The notes beneath the pieces were generated by a model. That model saw nothing but the letters and a program-made list of their open reading frames with translations. It ran no database searches and was not told the DNA's origin. This document shows, one piece after another, positions 1 to 7,302 of a stretch of DNA of 21,147 nt. This stretch comes from Spirochaetota bacterium (GTDB lineage Bacteria > Spirochaetota > Spirochaetia > Treponematales > Breznakiellaceae): contig JAEXTK010000182.1 of NCBI GenBank assembly GCA_023406985.1, positions 1-21,147 of the forward strand, read 5' to 3'. Each line of letters starts with the position of its first letter. Within the stretch, counting starts at the first letter, position 1. Made by a program: the position numbers and the translations under genes.

Positions 1-837
1 GAGCGCGGACACCGCCGGAGGCGGGGGGCTGACCTCGAGTTCTTCCGCAACGCGACGCTCGGCCAGTTCCTCGATCGGCCTTCGCCCCTGCGCCGGCTCC
101 GGGCGGGGCCGAAGCTTCTGGGGCTCCTCGCGGTCGCGGCCGCCGCCCTCGCATGGCCGAATCCCGCCGCCCCCTTCGCGGCCCTCCTCTTCGCCCTCCT
201 CGTCGGGGCGGCGTTCGGCCGGATCGGTCCGCGGCACCTCCTGCGCGGATTCCTGCCCGCCGTGCCTTACCTCGCCTTCGTGGTCTTCATCCAGCTCCTC
301 TACACGTGGCCGGGCGACTCGGGCCCCGTCTACCTGCAGTTCGGGCCCCTCGACGTCACCCGAGCCGAACTGGTCAGATCCCTCCTCCTCGTGGTCCGCC
401 TCGTGGCCCTCATGGCCCTGCTCGCCCTCTTTTCCGCGACCACCCCGCTCTCGGAGACTCTCCGCGCCTTCACCGCCTTCTTCGCACCGGCAGAGCGGGT
501 GGGGCTCCCGGGCAAGGAACTGGCCACGATCTCGGGGATCGCGCTCCGCTTCGTCCCGGTGCTCGTGGACGAGGCCGAGCGCATCGCCGTCGCCCCGCTA
601 TCCCGCGGCGGCGGCTACGCGGGGAAGGGGAGGCTCCGCGCCGCCCTGGCCATGACCGTGCCGATCTTCCTCCGCGCCCTGGAGCGGGCGGAGGCCCTCG
701 CCGTGGCCATGGAGCTACGGCTCTACGCCGGATCTCGACCGGACGTTGCGACGTCCGCGGACGCCGAGCGTCCGCGGACGCGCGGCGTCCGATCCGCCGC
801 CTTGAGCGGCCGGGCCGCCCGTGAGCGGCGGCCCTAG
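1..837 (+). CDS. ecfT: ECF transporter T component (EcfT), 5' end outside window
   Basis: This is the membrane scaffold subunit of an energy-coupling factor vitamin importer; it links the two ATPases to the substrate-binding S subunit. The frame is open from base 1, so the start codon lies upstream, and 278 residues plus a TAG stop are visible. Near the N-terminus (nt 37-120) the translation has FFRNATLGQF, then SPLRRLRAGPKLL, which is the typical EcfT opening (xxxxTLGQY...SPLHRLDPRTKLL). Several hydrophobic segments follow. The cytoplasmic coupling region contains SRGG (about nt 601) and AMELRLY (about nt 706). The first matches the Ala-Arg-Gly motif of the family; the second deviates, with RL where RG is usual. 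The last 35 residues are Arg/Ala-rich and look like a non-conserved tail; this stretch encodes two identical 12-bp DNA palindromes. ATPase genes are expected upstream but are not in view. An internal Met at 262 would remove the conserved N-terminus and is not the start. Confidence 0.85.
   Translation, partial: ERGHRRRRGADLEFFRNATLGQFLDRPSPLRRLRAGPKLLGLLAVAAAALAWPNPAAPFAALLFALLVGAAFGRIGPRHLLRGFLPAVPYLAFVVFIQLLYTWPGDSGPVYLQFGPLDVTRAELVRSLLLVVRLVALMALLALFSATTPLSETLRAFTAFFAPAERVGLPGKELATISGIALRFVPVLVDEAERIAVAPLSRGGGYAGKGRLRAALAMTVPIFLRALERAEALAVAMELRLYAGSRPDVATSADAERPRTRGVRSAALSGRAARERRP
752..780. repeat. Two identical 12-bp palindromes, 17 bp apart
   Basis: CGTCCGCGGACG occurs at 752-763 and again at 769-780. 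Each copy is a perfect palindrome, and the second extends to 14 bp (768-781). Both lie in the variable C-terminal tail of ecfT. They could pair with each other in RNA or serve as a binding site. In GC-rich DNA this could also be chance plus Arg/Ala codon bias. Confidence 0.55.
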
Positions 838-848
838 TCCACAGGAAC

Positions 849-865
849 CGCGGGAAGTTCCCGCG
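849..865. promoter_or_regulatory. 17-bp perfect palindrome between ecfT and the S component gene
   Basis: CGCGGGAAGTTCCCGCG has 8-bp arms around a central G and sits in the 44-nt gap between ecfT and the next gene, just before its GGAGG ribosome site (870-874). It could be an operator for a vitamin-responsive regulator or an RNA hairpin (7-bp stem, 3-nt loop). No T-run follows, so it is not a standard terminator. The function is inferred from position only. Confidence 0.5.
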
Positions 866-881
866 CAGCGGAGGCAAGCCG

Positions 882-1469
882 ATGGCAGTCCTACCCGTTC
901 GGAAAATCGCGATAGCGGGCGCCCTGTCCGCCGTCGCCGTCGTGCTCGGCGTCACGAGGCTGGGGATGATTCCCTGGTTCGCCGGAGCGTCGCTCACCAT
1001 CGCCCATGTGCCGGTGATCATCGGCGCCATCTTGGAGGGGCCCGTCGTCGGCCTCGTGATCGGCTTCCTCTTCGGCCTCTTCTCCCTGATCCAGGCCGCG
1101 ATGGCGCCGAGCGGCATCGATGCCGCCTTCGTCAACCCGCTCATCTCCGTGTTGCCGCGCCTCTTCGTGGGTCCGGCCGCGAGCCTGGTCTACGTCCTCG
1201 TCGCCGGGAAGGCCGCGAAGGGCGGCCGGGCGGCCCTCGGCGTGATCGTCGCCGCCGTCGCCGGCACGCTCACGAACACGGTCCTCGTGCTCGGAGCCCT
1301 CGGCCTCGGCGGCTTCTTCCCCTGGCCGATGATCGCTGCGGTGGCCGTCGCCAACGGCCCCGCGGAGGCGGCGGTCGCCGCGGTCGTGTCCTTCGCGGTG
1401 ATCGCCGCGTGGAAGCGGCTCCCCGTGGGCGGCGGCCGCGCGAAGGTCGCCAAGGACGAGGAGACCTGA
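882..1469 (+). CDS. ECF transporter S component, probably pantothenate-specific
   Basis: This is a 195-residue, almost wholly hydrophobic protein with about six membrane segments, the usual size for the substrate-binding S subunit of an ECF importer. After the first helix it reads LTIAHVPVIIGAILEGPVVGLVIGF, and later NPLISVLPRLFVGP and TLTNTVLVLG. This pattern fits the general ECF S-component family (Pfam ECF_trnsprt, the PanT/RibU/FolT-like group). The start ATG has a GGAGG ribosome site 7 nt upstream. The gene lies 44 nt after ecfT, and its stop is 1 nt before the start of coaX. The coaX neighbour strongly suggests that pantothenate is carried, with the imported vitamin phosphorylated by the next gene product. 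The specificity is inferred from context; other small vitamins cannot be excluded. Confidence 0.8.
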   Translation: MAVLPVRKIAIAGALSAVAVVLGVTRLGMIPWFAGASLTIAHVPVIIGAILEGPVVGLVIGFLFGLFSLIQAAMAPSGIDAAFVNPLISVLPRLFVGPAASLVYVLVAGKAAKGGRAALGVIVAAVAGTLTNTVLVLGALGLGGFFPWPMIAAVAVANGPAEAAVAAVVSFAVIAAWKRLPVGGGRAKVAKDEET

Positions 1470-1470
1470 G

Positions 1471-2274
1471 ATGCTGCTCGCCGTGGATGTCCGGAACGGT
1501 ACGGTCGCGGTGGGCGCCAAGGCCGACCGCAGGAACGAGGTCGGGCTCCCCGAGCCCTGGCAAGCCCGCTTCCGCCTATCCACGGCGGACCGGAGCGCGG
1601 ACGAGTGGCGCTTCCTCATCCTCTCCCTGCTCCGCGAGGCGGGGGTGGATCCCCGCCTCGTGCGGCGGACCGCCCTCTCCTCGGCGGTCCCCGCCTACAC
1701 CGAGCGCTTCCGCGAGGCCCTCGCCCGGTTCGCGCCGGACGGCCCCGCGCCCCTCGTGGTGGGGCCCGGCGTGAAGACGGGCGTGCGCATCCGGACGGAC
1801 AACCCCGCGGAGGTGGGAGCGGACCTCGTCTGCGACGCCGCGGCCGCCTCGGCGTTGACGTCGCCGCCTTACCTGGTGGTCTCCTTCGGGACGGTGCTCT
1901 CCTTCACCGCGGTGGACGCGGCCGGCGACCTCGCGGGGGTGGCCATCGCGCCGGGCCTGGAATCCGCAGCCGCCGACCTGCGCGCGCACGCGGCCCAGCT
2001 GCCCCAGGTCCGCCTGGACGCCCCGAGCCGGGCCATCGGCAAGAACAGCGTGGAGTCCATCCGCGCGGGCGTGATGATCGGCTGGTCCGGCCTCGTGGAC
2101 CGGCTCATCCAGACGGTCTCCATCGAGCTCGGCGAGCCGGGCCTCCGCGTCGCGCTCGTGGGCACCGGCGACAGCGACGGTCCCCCGATCGCCGTCGCGC
2201 GGCCCTTCGACCTGTGGAACCGGTGGCTCACCCTGGACGGCCTCGCCCTCATCGCGGAGCGGAATCTCGGCTAG
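1471..2274 (+). CDS. coaX: Type III pantothenate kinase (CoaX family) with altered active-site motifs
   Basis: CoaX phosphorylates pantothenate in the first step of coenzyme A synthesis. The 267-residue product has the family layout: an N-terminal phosphate-binding strand (MLLAVDV, D6), a pantothenate-binding region (VKTGVRIRTDNPAEVGAD, 101-118), a second nucleotide-fold strand (LVVSFGTVLSFTAVD, 135-149), PGL (161-163), and a C-terminal LTLDGLALIAERN. The length is normal. Three signature motifs differ from the usual forms: DxGNT is DVRNG, GADR is GADL (D118 kept, Arg lost), and the Asp of D(F/A)GTA is Ser (S138). It may therefore be a divergent kinase or a CoaX fold with reduced or changed activity. 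It is translationally close to the S component (1-nt gap), with GGAG in the end of the upstream gene serving as ribosome site. The family call is secure; the activity is not. Confidence 0.82.
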   Translation: MLLAVDVRNGTVAVGAKADRRNEVGLPEPWQARFRLSTADRSADEWRFLILSLLREAGVDPRLVRRTALSSAVPAYTERFREALARFAPDGPAPLVVGPGVKTGVRIRTDNPAEVGADLVCDAAAASALTSPPYLVVSFGTVLSFTAVDAAGDLAGVAIAPGLESAAADLRAHAAQLPQVRLDAPSRAIGKNSVESIRAGVMIGWSGLVDRLIQTVSIELGEPGLRVALVGTGDSDGPPIAVARPFDLWNRWLTLDGLALIAERNLG

Positions 2275-2280
2275 TGTCCC

Positions 2281-2320
2281 GAAGATTTGGGAAAAGTTGA
2301 GTATTCTATACCCATGGAGG
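2281..2320 (+). promoter_or_regulatory. AT-rich leader and ribosome site before the SDR gene
   Basis: Bases 2282-2310 form a short AT-rich pocket in very GC-rich surroundings. It contains -10-like TATTCT (2302-2307) and overlapping TCTATA. No good -35 at 17 bp is seen. GGAGG at 2316-2320 is a strong ribosome site 6 nt before the ATG at 2327, and it decides that start over the upstream in-frame TTG at 2297. Confidence 0.35.
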
Positions 2321-2326
2321 TACGCC

Positions 2327-3130
2327 ATGGATTTGGGACTGGCCGGAAAGACTGCCCTCGTGGCCGCGTCGAGCGAAGGCCTCGGCTTCGCGACCGCCAA
2401 GGCCCTCGCGCTCGAGGGCGCGCGGGTATGGATCGGGAGCCGCGACGCGTCCAAGACGCGCGACGCGGTCGAGAAGCTTACCGCCGCGGCCGCGGCCGTG
2501 GACGGGGCCTGGGTCGAGGGGGCCCCGCTGGACATGGCGGACGGCGATTCCATCGCGCGGTGGGTTGCGGGCGCGTCGGCGGCCTACGGCGGCGGCATCG
2601 ACGCCCTCGTGATCAACTCGGGCGGTCCGCCCCCCGGCCGTTTCTCCGACTTCGGCGATGATGCGTGGCGGGCCGCCTTCGACCTGCTCCTCCTCTCCGC
2701 GGTGCGGCTCGTACGCGCGGCTCTTCCCGGTCTCGGCGAGCGGAAGGGAGCCGTGCTCGTGGTCTCCTCCACCTCCGTGAAGGAACCCATCGACGGGCTC
2801 ATCCTGTCCAACTCCCTCCGCTCGGCGACCGTCGCCCTGGCCAAGTCCCTCTCGGCCGAGCTCGCCCCCGCGGGCATCCGCGTCAACTGCCTGGCCCCCG
2901 GCCGCATCGCGACGGGCCGGATCGAGCGCATCGACCGCGCCAATGCGGAGCGGGCCGACATCAGCCCGGACGAGGCCAAGCGTCGGGCCGCGGCCGCCAT
3001 TCCGCTGGGACGTTACGGGGAGGCGGACGAGTTCGGGAAGACGGCCTGCTGGCTCCTCTCGCCGGCGGCGTCGTATATCACGGGCCAGGTCCTGTCCGCC
3101 GACGGGGGGATGCTCAAAGGGACGTGGTGA
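2327..3130 (+). CDS. SDR-family oxidoreductase lacking the Tyr-x-x-x-Lys pair
   Basis: This is a 267-residue short-chain dehydrogenase/reductase with a Rossmann fold for NAD(P). The cofactor loop reads AASSEGLG (13-20). NSGGPPPG (97-104) replaces the common NNAG. VVSSTSVKEP (145-154) carries the usual serine strand, and LAPGRIATGR (189-198) is the typical post-catalytic loop. Where classical SDRs have Tyr-x-x-x-Lys, this protein has LSNSLRSATVAL (160-171). The NSGGPPPG plus LSN..R pattern marks a recognised atypical SDR subgroup often labelled 3-oxoacyl-ACP reductase-like; its true substrate is unknown to me. The C-terminus (YITGQVLSADGGMLKGTW) is typical, so the gene is intact. It is 52 nt downstream of coaX and ends 4 nt from the convergent regulator gene, leaving no space for a terminator. 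Confidence 0.85.
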   Translation: MDLGLAGKTALVAASSEGLGFATAKALALEGARVWIGSRDASKTRDAVEKLTAAAAAVDGAWVEGAPLDMADGDSIARWVAGASAAYGGGIDALVINSGGPPPGRFSDFGDDAWRAAFDLLLLSAVRLVRAALPGLGERKGAVLVVSSTSVKEPIDGLILSNSLRSATVALAKSLSAELAPAGIRVNCLAPGRIATGRIERIDRANAERADISPDEAKRRAAAAIPLGRYGEADEFGKTACWLLSPAASYITGQVLSADGGMLKGTW

Positions 3131-3134
3131 AGGG

Positions 3135-4034
3135 CTAGACCGATCCGTCGCCCATGAGGAGGCCTTGGAGGTTCGCGTCGCGGCCGACGAGGCCGAGCTT
3201 GCGGCGGATGTTGTGCCGGTGCCGTTCCACGGTGGCCGCCGAGAGCCCGAGGGCCGCGGCGATTTCCTTGGAGGACTTGCCCGCGCGCAGGAGGCGGATC
3301 ACCTCGCGTTCGCGGGGGCTTAAGGATTCGGACTGATCCACCGCGTGCGCTTCCGGCCCCGCGGCGCGGGAAAGGCGCCCCAGTTCGTTCGCGAGGGCGT
3401 CGCAGTAGGCCGCGCGCGCTTCGGGGGTCAGGTCGGCGTCGCGGAGCTTCTCCACGAGGGGGAGAGCCGTCCGCCGCGCGTTCTCCTCGATGGAGCGGGC
3501 GTGGGCCCTCCGCTCTTCCTCCAGGAGATCGAGGAGTTCGCGGAGGGCCGCGTTCTTGGACGCGAGCCGCTCGCCGGCCTCCCGGAGTTCGCGGACGAAA
3601 CGGGCCTTGGAGAGGATGCCCTCGCAGATGTCGGCCATGGATTCCAGCAGCGAGCGCTCCTCGCTCAGGAAGGCGTCGGCCGTCGGCTCCGCGTAGGACA
3701 GCGTGATCTGGAGGTCCGGCCGTTCGGCGCGGAGCGCGGGCAGGGTCGCCTCCTCGACTCCCTCGTGGGGCGGCGGCCCGTAGGCCACGTCGATTTCGTC
3801 CGTCCTGATCCTGCACCGGCCGAGCTCGCTGTCCTTGAGCGCGCGAGCGAGCGCCCGCGCGATCCGCGAGAGCGCGTCGCGCTCGGAGAGCTCGGACGAG
3901 GCGACCTTGCTGATCTCGTAGACGCAGGCGAGCTCCTTCACCCGCTCGCGCAGGAGCTCGCGGGTGCCGAGCCGGCCGTGCGCCTCGGAGGAATGGTCGT
4001 TCTCGGGTATGTCGGGGACGCTTTCGCTCGTCAT
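3135..4034 (-). CDS. LuxR-type transcription regulator with N-terminal sensory region
   Basis: The product has 299 residues. The C-terminal part (about 238-283: LSPREREVIRLLRAGKSSKEIAAALGLSAATVERHRHNI, read in segments) is a clear LuxR/GerE DNA-binding helix-turn-helix. The N-terminal half has a helical ERVKELACVYEISKV segment (about 30-44) followed by an alpha/beta region to about residue 140 that resembles a GAF-like sensor, then a charged coiled coil (about 145-190). No receiver domain with a phospho-Asp is present, so it probably senses a ligand or partner rather than being a phosphorelay output. Its start lies 9 nt after the stop of the second sugar permease gene, so it is likely co-transcribed with the importer and may control it. 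GGGG just before the ATG is a close-spaced ribosome site. Confidence 0.82.
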   Translation of the reverse strand: MTSESVPDIPENDHSSEAHGRLGTRELLRERVKELACVYEISKVASSELSERDALSRIARALARALKDSELGRCRIRTDEIDVAYGPPPHEGVEEATLPALRAERPDLQITLSYAEPTADAFLSEERSLLESMADICEGILSKARFVRELREAGERLASKNAALRELLDLLEEERRAHARSIEENARRTALPLVEKLRDADLTPEARAAYCDALANELGRLSRAAGPEAHAVDQSESLSPREREVIRLLRAGKSSKEIAAALGLSAATVERHRHNIRRKLGLVGRDANLQGLLMGDGSV

Positions 4035-4043
4035 TTCCCCATT

Positions 4044-4886
4044 TTAGCCCTTAACCGCGCCCGCCGTCAGCCCCTTGATGAACTGCTTCGACATGGACAG
4101 GTAGAGGAGGATGACCGGCACCGCGGCCAGGGTGAGCACGGCGAGGATCTTGGACCAATCCGTCTGGTATTGGCCGAAGAGGCGGGTCACGCCGAGCAGC
4201 AGGGTCTTGTGGCGGTCGTTGTTGATGAAGATGAGCGGGAACCAGAGGTCGTTCCAGAAGGGCACGAGGTTGAAGATCGCCACGGTGGCCAGGGCGGGCC
4301 TGAGCAGGTGGACGATGATCGATCGGAAGATCTTGAACCGCCCCGCGCCGTCGATGACGGCGGCCTCGGTGATCTCGTTCGGTATCTCGCGGATGAACTC
4401 GGTGAGCACGAAGACCGCGATCGGCATGCCCATGGCGATGTAGACCGGGAAGAGGCTCCAGATCGTATCGATGAGGCCCATGGCCTTCACGAGCTGCAAG
4501 AGGCGGATCGAGCCGATCTTGATGGGGAGCATCATGCCCGCGATGAAGAAGACGTAGACCCACCGGGCCGGCTTGCCTTTCCAATTCGCGATGGCGTAGG
4601 CCGCGAGGGAGCCGAACAGGAGCACCGCGGCGATGGAGCCGACGGTGACGAGGAGACTGTTGCGGAAGAAGAGGATGAAGTCGCCGTCCCGGAGCACCGA
4701 GAGGTAGCTGTCGAAATTCCATTTGACGGGAGGACCGAAGGGGTCCTTGTAGATGTCGTACTTGAACTTGAAGGAGTTGGCGATCATCGTCCAGAGCGGG
4801 AAGAGGACGAGGACGGTCCAGATCGAGAGGACCGCCGGGGCCATGAAGTGGGGGTTTCGCCTGCGGCGTTTTCCGAGTAGTTGCAT
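4044..4886 (-). CDS. Carbohydrate ABC transporter permease, MalG/UgpE type
   Basis: This is the second inner-membrane channel subunit of a CUT1-family sugar importer (280 residues, normal length). About six membrane helices are visible, starting near residue 15 after a basic leader (GKRRRR). The cytoplasmic coupling loop that docks on the ATPase is EAAVIDGAG (174-182), followed by FRSIIVHLLRPALA. The C-terminal FIKGLTAGAVKG is characteristic of MalG-like permeases. The gene begins 9 nt after the stop of the first permease gene, with an AGGAAAGG ribosome site. The sugar cannot be told from sequence. Confidence 0.92.
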   Translation of the reverse strand: MQLLGKRRRRNPHFMAPAVLSIWTVLVLFPLWTMIANSFKFKYDIYKDPFGPPVKWNFDSYLSVLRDGDFILFFRNSLLVTVGSIAAVLLFGSLAAYAIANWKGKPARWVYVFFIAGMMLPIKIGSIRLLQLVKAMGLIDTIWSLFPVYIAMGMPIAVFVLTEFIREIPNEITEAAVIDGAGRFKIFRSIIVHLLRPALATVAIFNLVPFWNDLWFPLIFINNDRHKTLLLGVTRLFGQYQTDWSKILAVLTLAAVPVILLYLSMSKQFIKGLTAGAVKG

Positions 4887-4895
4887 GGCCTTTCC

Positions 4896-5876
4896 TTACT
4901 TGGCTTTTTCGCCCGCGGGCGGCTCCGCGGGCGCGGCCGCAGTCGCGTCGTCGCGGGTGAGGCGGAGGATGAGGGCCGCGCCGAGGGCGAGGACCGCGAA
5001 GGTCGTGGTCGCGACGGCCGCTCCCATGCCGGGGTCGGGGATGCTCACGGGATGCTGGCCGGCGATGCCGACCCGGTAGAAGAAGGTTCCCATGATGTCC
5101 GTGGCGTAGAGGGGCGCCCCGTTGACGTTCTCCATGGCGAAGACCGCGTCGAAGGCGTTGAAGTTGCCGACGAAGGTGAGGATGGCGACGATGCCGATCA
5201 CCGGCCGCAACATGGGCAGGGTGATGTACCGGAAGGCCTGCAGCTTGGAGGCGCCCGCGATCTCGGCCGACTCGTACATGTCGTCGGGAATGTTCTGCAG
5301 CGCCGCCAGGAACATCATGGTCGGCATACCCACCCACTGCCAGGCCGAGACGAGGGAGACCGCGGTGAGCGCGTACTTGGGCTCGCCGAGCCAGGGGTGC
5401 GCGAGGAAACCGAATCCCGCCGCCTTGAGGAAGAGGGTGAGGGCGCCCCACTGGGGGTTGAGGATGAGCTTCCAGAGGTAGCCGACCACCAGGACCGCGA
5501 GGGTGGCCGGAATGAAGATGACGGTTCGATAGAAACTCGCGAAGCGCAGTCCCTTCTCCATGAGGAGGACGGCGAACAGGATGCCGAGCACGTTCTGCAC
5601 CGCCATGTGGACAAAGAAGAAGTACCAGGTGTTGGCGAAGGCGCTCCAGAAGCGGAGGGCGTTCTCCTTCACCGAGAACAGCCTGACGTAATTGTCGAAG
5701 CCGATGAACTCCCGCGACCCGGCGGCCCCCGCCCTGAAGAACGAGAGCCGTACGGAATCGAAGAGCGGGAAGGCCATGAAGGCCGCGTACAGGATGAGGG
5801 CCGGCGCCAGGTACGGAGCCCAGCGCAGCGCGGTGCCGAGCGGCGATGTAGCGCGTCGGCGGCTAAGTTCGTTCAT
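4896..5876 (-). CDS. Carbohydrate ABC transporter permease, MalF/UgpA type
   Basis: This is the first membrane subunit of the CUT1 sugar importer (326 residues). It has a basic N-terminus, a first helix at about 22-40, FIGFDNYVRLF in the periplasmic loop (57-67), and the ATPase-contact motif ESAEIAGAS (202-210) followed by FRYITLPMLRP. This layout is typical of MalF/UgpA-type proteins without the large MalF periplasmic domain. The C-terminus is a little longer than usual, with an Ala/Pro-rich tail (about 305-326). The gene is 20 nt downstream of the binding-protein gene and 9 nt upstream of its partner permease. No ATPase gene is in the cluster. Confidence 0.92.
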   Translation of the reverse strand: MNELSRRRATSPLGTALRWAPYLAPALILYAAFMAFPLFDSVRLSFFRAGAAGSREFIGFDNYVRLFSVKENALRFWSAFANTWYFFFVHMAVQNVLGILFAVLLMEKGLRFASFYRTVIFIPATLAVLVVGYLWKLILNPQWGALTLFLKAAGFGFLAHPWLGEPKYALTAVSLVSAWQWVGMPTMMFLAALQNIPDDMYESAEIAGASKLQAFRYITLPMLRPVIGIVAILTFVGNFNAFDAVFAMENVNGAPLYATDIMGTFFYRVGIAGQHPVSIPDPGMGAAVATTTFAVLALGAALILRLTRDDATAAAPAEPPAGEKAK

Positions 5877-5896
5877 GGTCTCCCGTTCCTTTCAGC

Positions 5897-7177
5897 TTAC
5901 TTGGAGGGCTTGTACCACTTGGCCAGGCCTTCCGCCAGGGCGTCGGCGGCCTGCTTCGGGGTCTTGATTCCCTTCATGACTTCGATCGAACCGTACATGA
6001 TGAGGTTGTAGCCGGAAGGATCGCCGTCCATGAGGCGCGGCCAGGCCAGGCGCACGTCCAGGCCGCGGCCCTTGTTGAGGGCGAGCATATCGTTCGCGTG
6101 GGGATCGCTGATCGCGATCGGGGCGTCGATCATCGGATAGAAGCCCGTCGGCAGGTACTTCGCGGCGACCGCGGCGCCTTCCTTGGAGCAGATCCAGGCG
6201 AGGAATTCGGCGGCTTCCTTCGGGTGCTTGGTGGCCTTGTTCATCGCGATGCCGGCGTCGGCGTGGAAGCAGACCTGGGCCTTCTTGCCCTTGGGCGGGG
6301 GCGGCGCGAAGACGCTCCACTGGAAGCTTACGTCCTTGAAGGTGCCGAGGGTCCAGGACCCGTCGAAGTACATGGCCGCCTTGCCGGTGGCGAAGAGGGC
6401 GTTGGAGTCGTTGTAGGTCAGCGCCTCGAAGCCCTGGGGCAGGAAGGGCACGAGGTCCTTCATGGCCTGGAAGGCCGCGACCATGTCGGCGTCGTTCCAC
6501 GCCTTCTTGCCGGACTCGTAGGCGAGCCGGCCCTCGCGGCCGCCGATGAAGCCGGGCGCGATGTTCATGAACACGACCTCGGCGATGTCCCATTCGTCGC
6601 CCAGGGAGTTGGCGACGGGGATGATGCCGGCGGCCTTGATCTTGGCGCAGACGGAAAGGAAATCTTCCCAAGTGGCGGGCACGGAGAGGCCGAGTTTGGC
6701 GAAGATGTCCTTGTTATAGTACACGCCGTGGGAGACCGCGACGAAGGGGACCGCGAAGGAGACGCCCTCGGCCGTGACCCAGGGGGCCCGCGAGCCCTCG
6801 GAGAAGTTTTCCTTGAGGCCCTTCACGGTGCTCACGTCGGCGAAGAAGCCGTCCTTGAAGAGCTGGACGCCGGTGGCGTAGGACCGCGCGTACATGAGGT
6901 CCGGGCCGGTGCCGCTCGTGAGCTGGAGGCGCAGCGTGGCGTTGTAATCCGGCGGATTGGTCGGCTTGAAGTCGATGGTGACGTTCGGGTGCGTCTTGGC
7001 GTACTCGGCGAGGAGTCCCTGCATCTGCGCGACGTCGTCGGCGCGCCAGGATCCCATGACCAGCGCGACTTTTTCCCCGGAAGCGGCGGCGCCGCCCTCG
7101 GCCCCGCCCGCAGCGAAAAGCCCGTTCCCGCCCAAGGCCAGGGCGAGGGCTACGATCGCCAAAAATCCTTTCTTCAT
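5897..7177 (-). CDS. Sugar ABC transporter substrate-binding protein
   Basis: This is a 426-residue extracellular solute-binding protein (family 1) that captures sugar outside the inner membrane and delivers it to the two permeases downstream. A signal peptide is clear (MKKGFLAIVALALALGG...LFAAGG, about 1-24). No lipobox Cys is seen, so it is probably cleaved by signal peptidase I and periplasmic. The mature part shows family-typical pieces: WRADDVAQMQGLLAEYAKTHPNVTIDF (about 43-70), then TGTGPDLMYARS, VPATWEDFLSVC, GKAAMYFDGSWTLG, and a C-terminal EVMKGIKTPKQAADALAEGLAKWYK. The AGGAG ribosome site lies 6 nt before the ATG. The gene is preceded by a 125-nt gap with a possible operator and followed by the permeases at 20 nt. 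Confidence 0.93.
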   Translation of the reverse strand: MKKGFLAIVALALALGGNGLFAAGGAEGGAAASGEKVALVMGSWRADDVAQMQGLLAEYAKTHPNVTIDFKPTNPPDYNATLRLQLTSGTGPDLMYARSYATGVQLFKDGFFADVSTVKGLKENFSEGSRAPWVTAEGVSFAVPFVAVSHGVYYNKDIFAKLGLSVPATWEDFLSVCAKIKAAGIIPVANSLGDEWDIAEVVFMNIAPGFIGGREGRLAYESGKKAWNDADMVAAFQAMKDLVPFLPQGFEALTYNDSNALFATGKAAMYFDGSWTLGTFKDVSFQWSVFAPPPPKGKKAQVCFHADAGIAMNKATKHPKEAAEFLAWICSKEGAAVAAKYLPTGFYPMIDAPIAISDPHANDMLALNKGRGLDVRLAWPRLMDGDPSGYNLIMYGSIEVMKGIKTPKQAADALAEGLAKWYKPSK

Positions 7178-7200
7178 GTTCCGCTCCTTTTTCAGAGAGA

Positions 7201-7260
7201 GAAAGATACGATACTTTCAACCCGAGTCGGCCTCCGGTACAGTTACGCTTGTAACCGTTC
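7201..7260 (-). promoter_or_regulatory. Inverted repeats upstream of the sugar importer operon
   Basis: The 125-nt gap (7178-7302) holds a perfect inverted repeat GTTAC-GCTT-GTAAC (7242-7255). Nearer the gene there is a GAAAG...CTTTC pair (7201-7205 and 7214-7218) enclosing the direct repeat GATACGATAC. These are candidate operator or 5'-leader structures for the operon starting at 7177. A convincing -35/-10 pair was not found. A possible short hairpin TCCGG-TTCGG-CCGGA lies close to the response-regulator stop but lacks a T-run. Confidence 0.35.
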
Positions 7261-7302
7261 GCGTACTTTTTCCGTACCCCGCTCCGGTTCGGCCGGACCT
7301 TC

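Noticed and set aside
3..32. Possible end of an upstream ECF ATPase gene (frame ending in TGA at 30-32)
   Set aside because: Only nine uninformative residues are visible, so it cannot be supported, although an ATPase gene upstream of ecfT would be expected.
3345..4880. 511-codon plus-strand open frame opposite the regulator and permease genes
   Set aside because: It crosses two well-supported minus-strand genes and their junction; the acidic, His-rich, Asp/Glu-heavy translation is an antisense artefact.
7269..7302. Possible terminator after the response regulator gene
   Set aside because: The hairpin is only 5 bp and no T-run follows in the direction of transcription.
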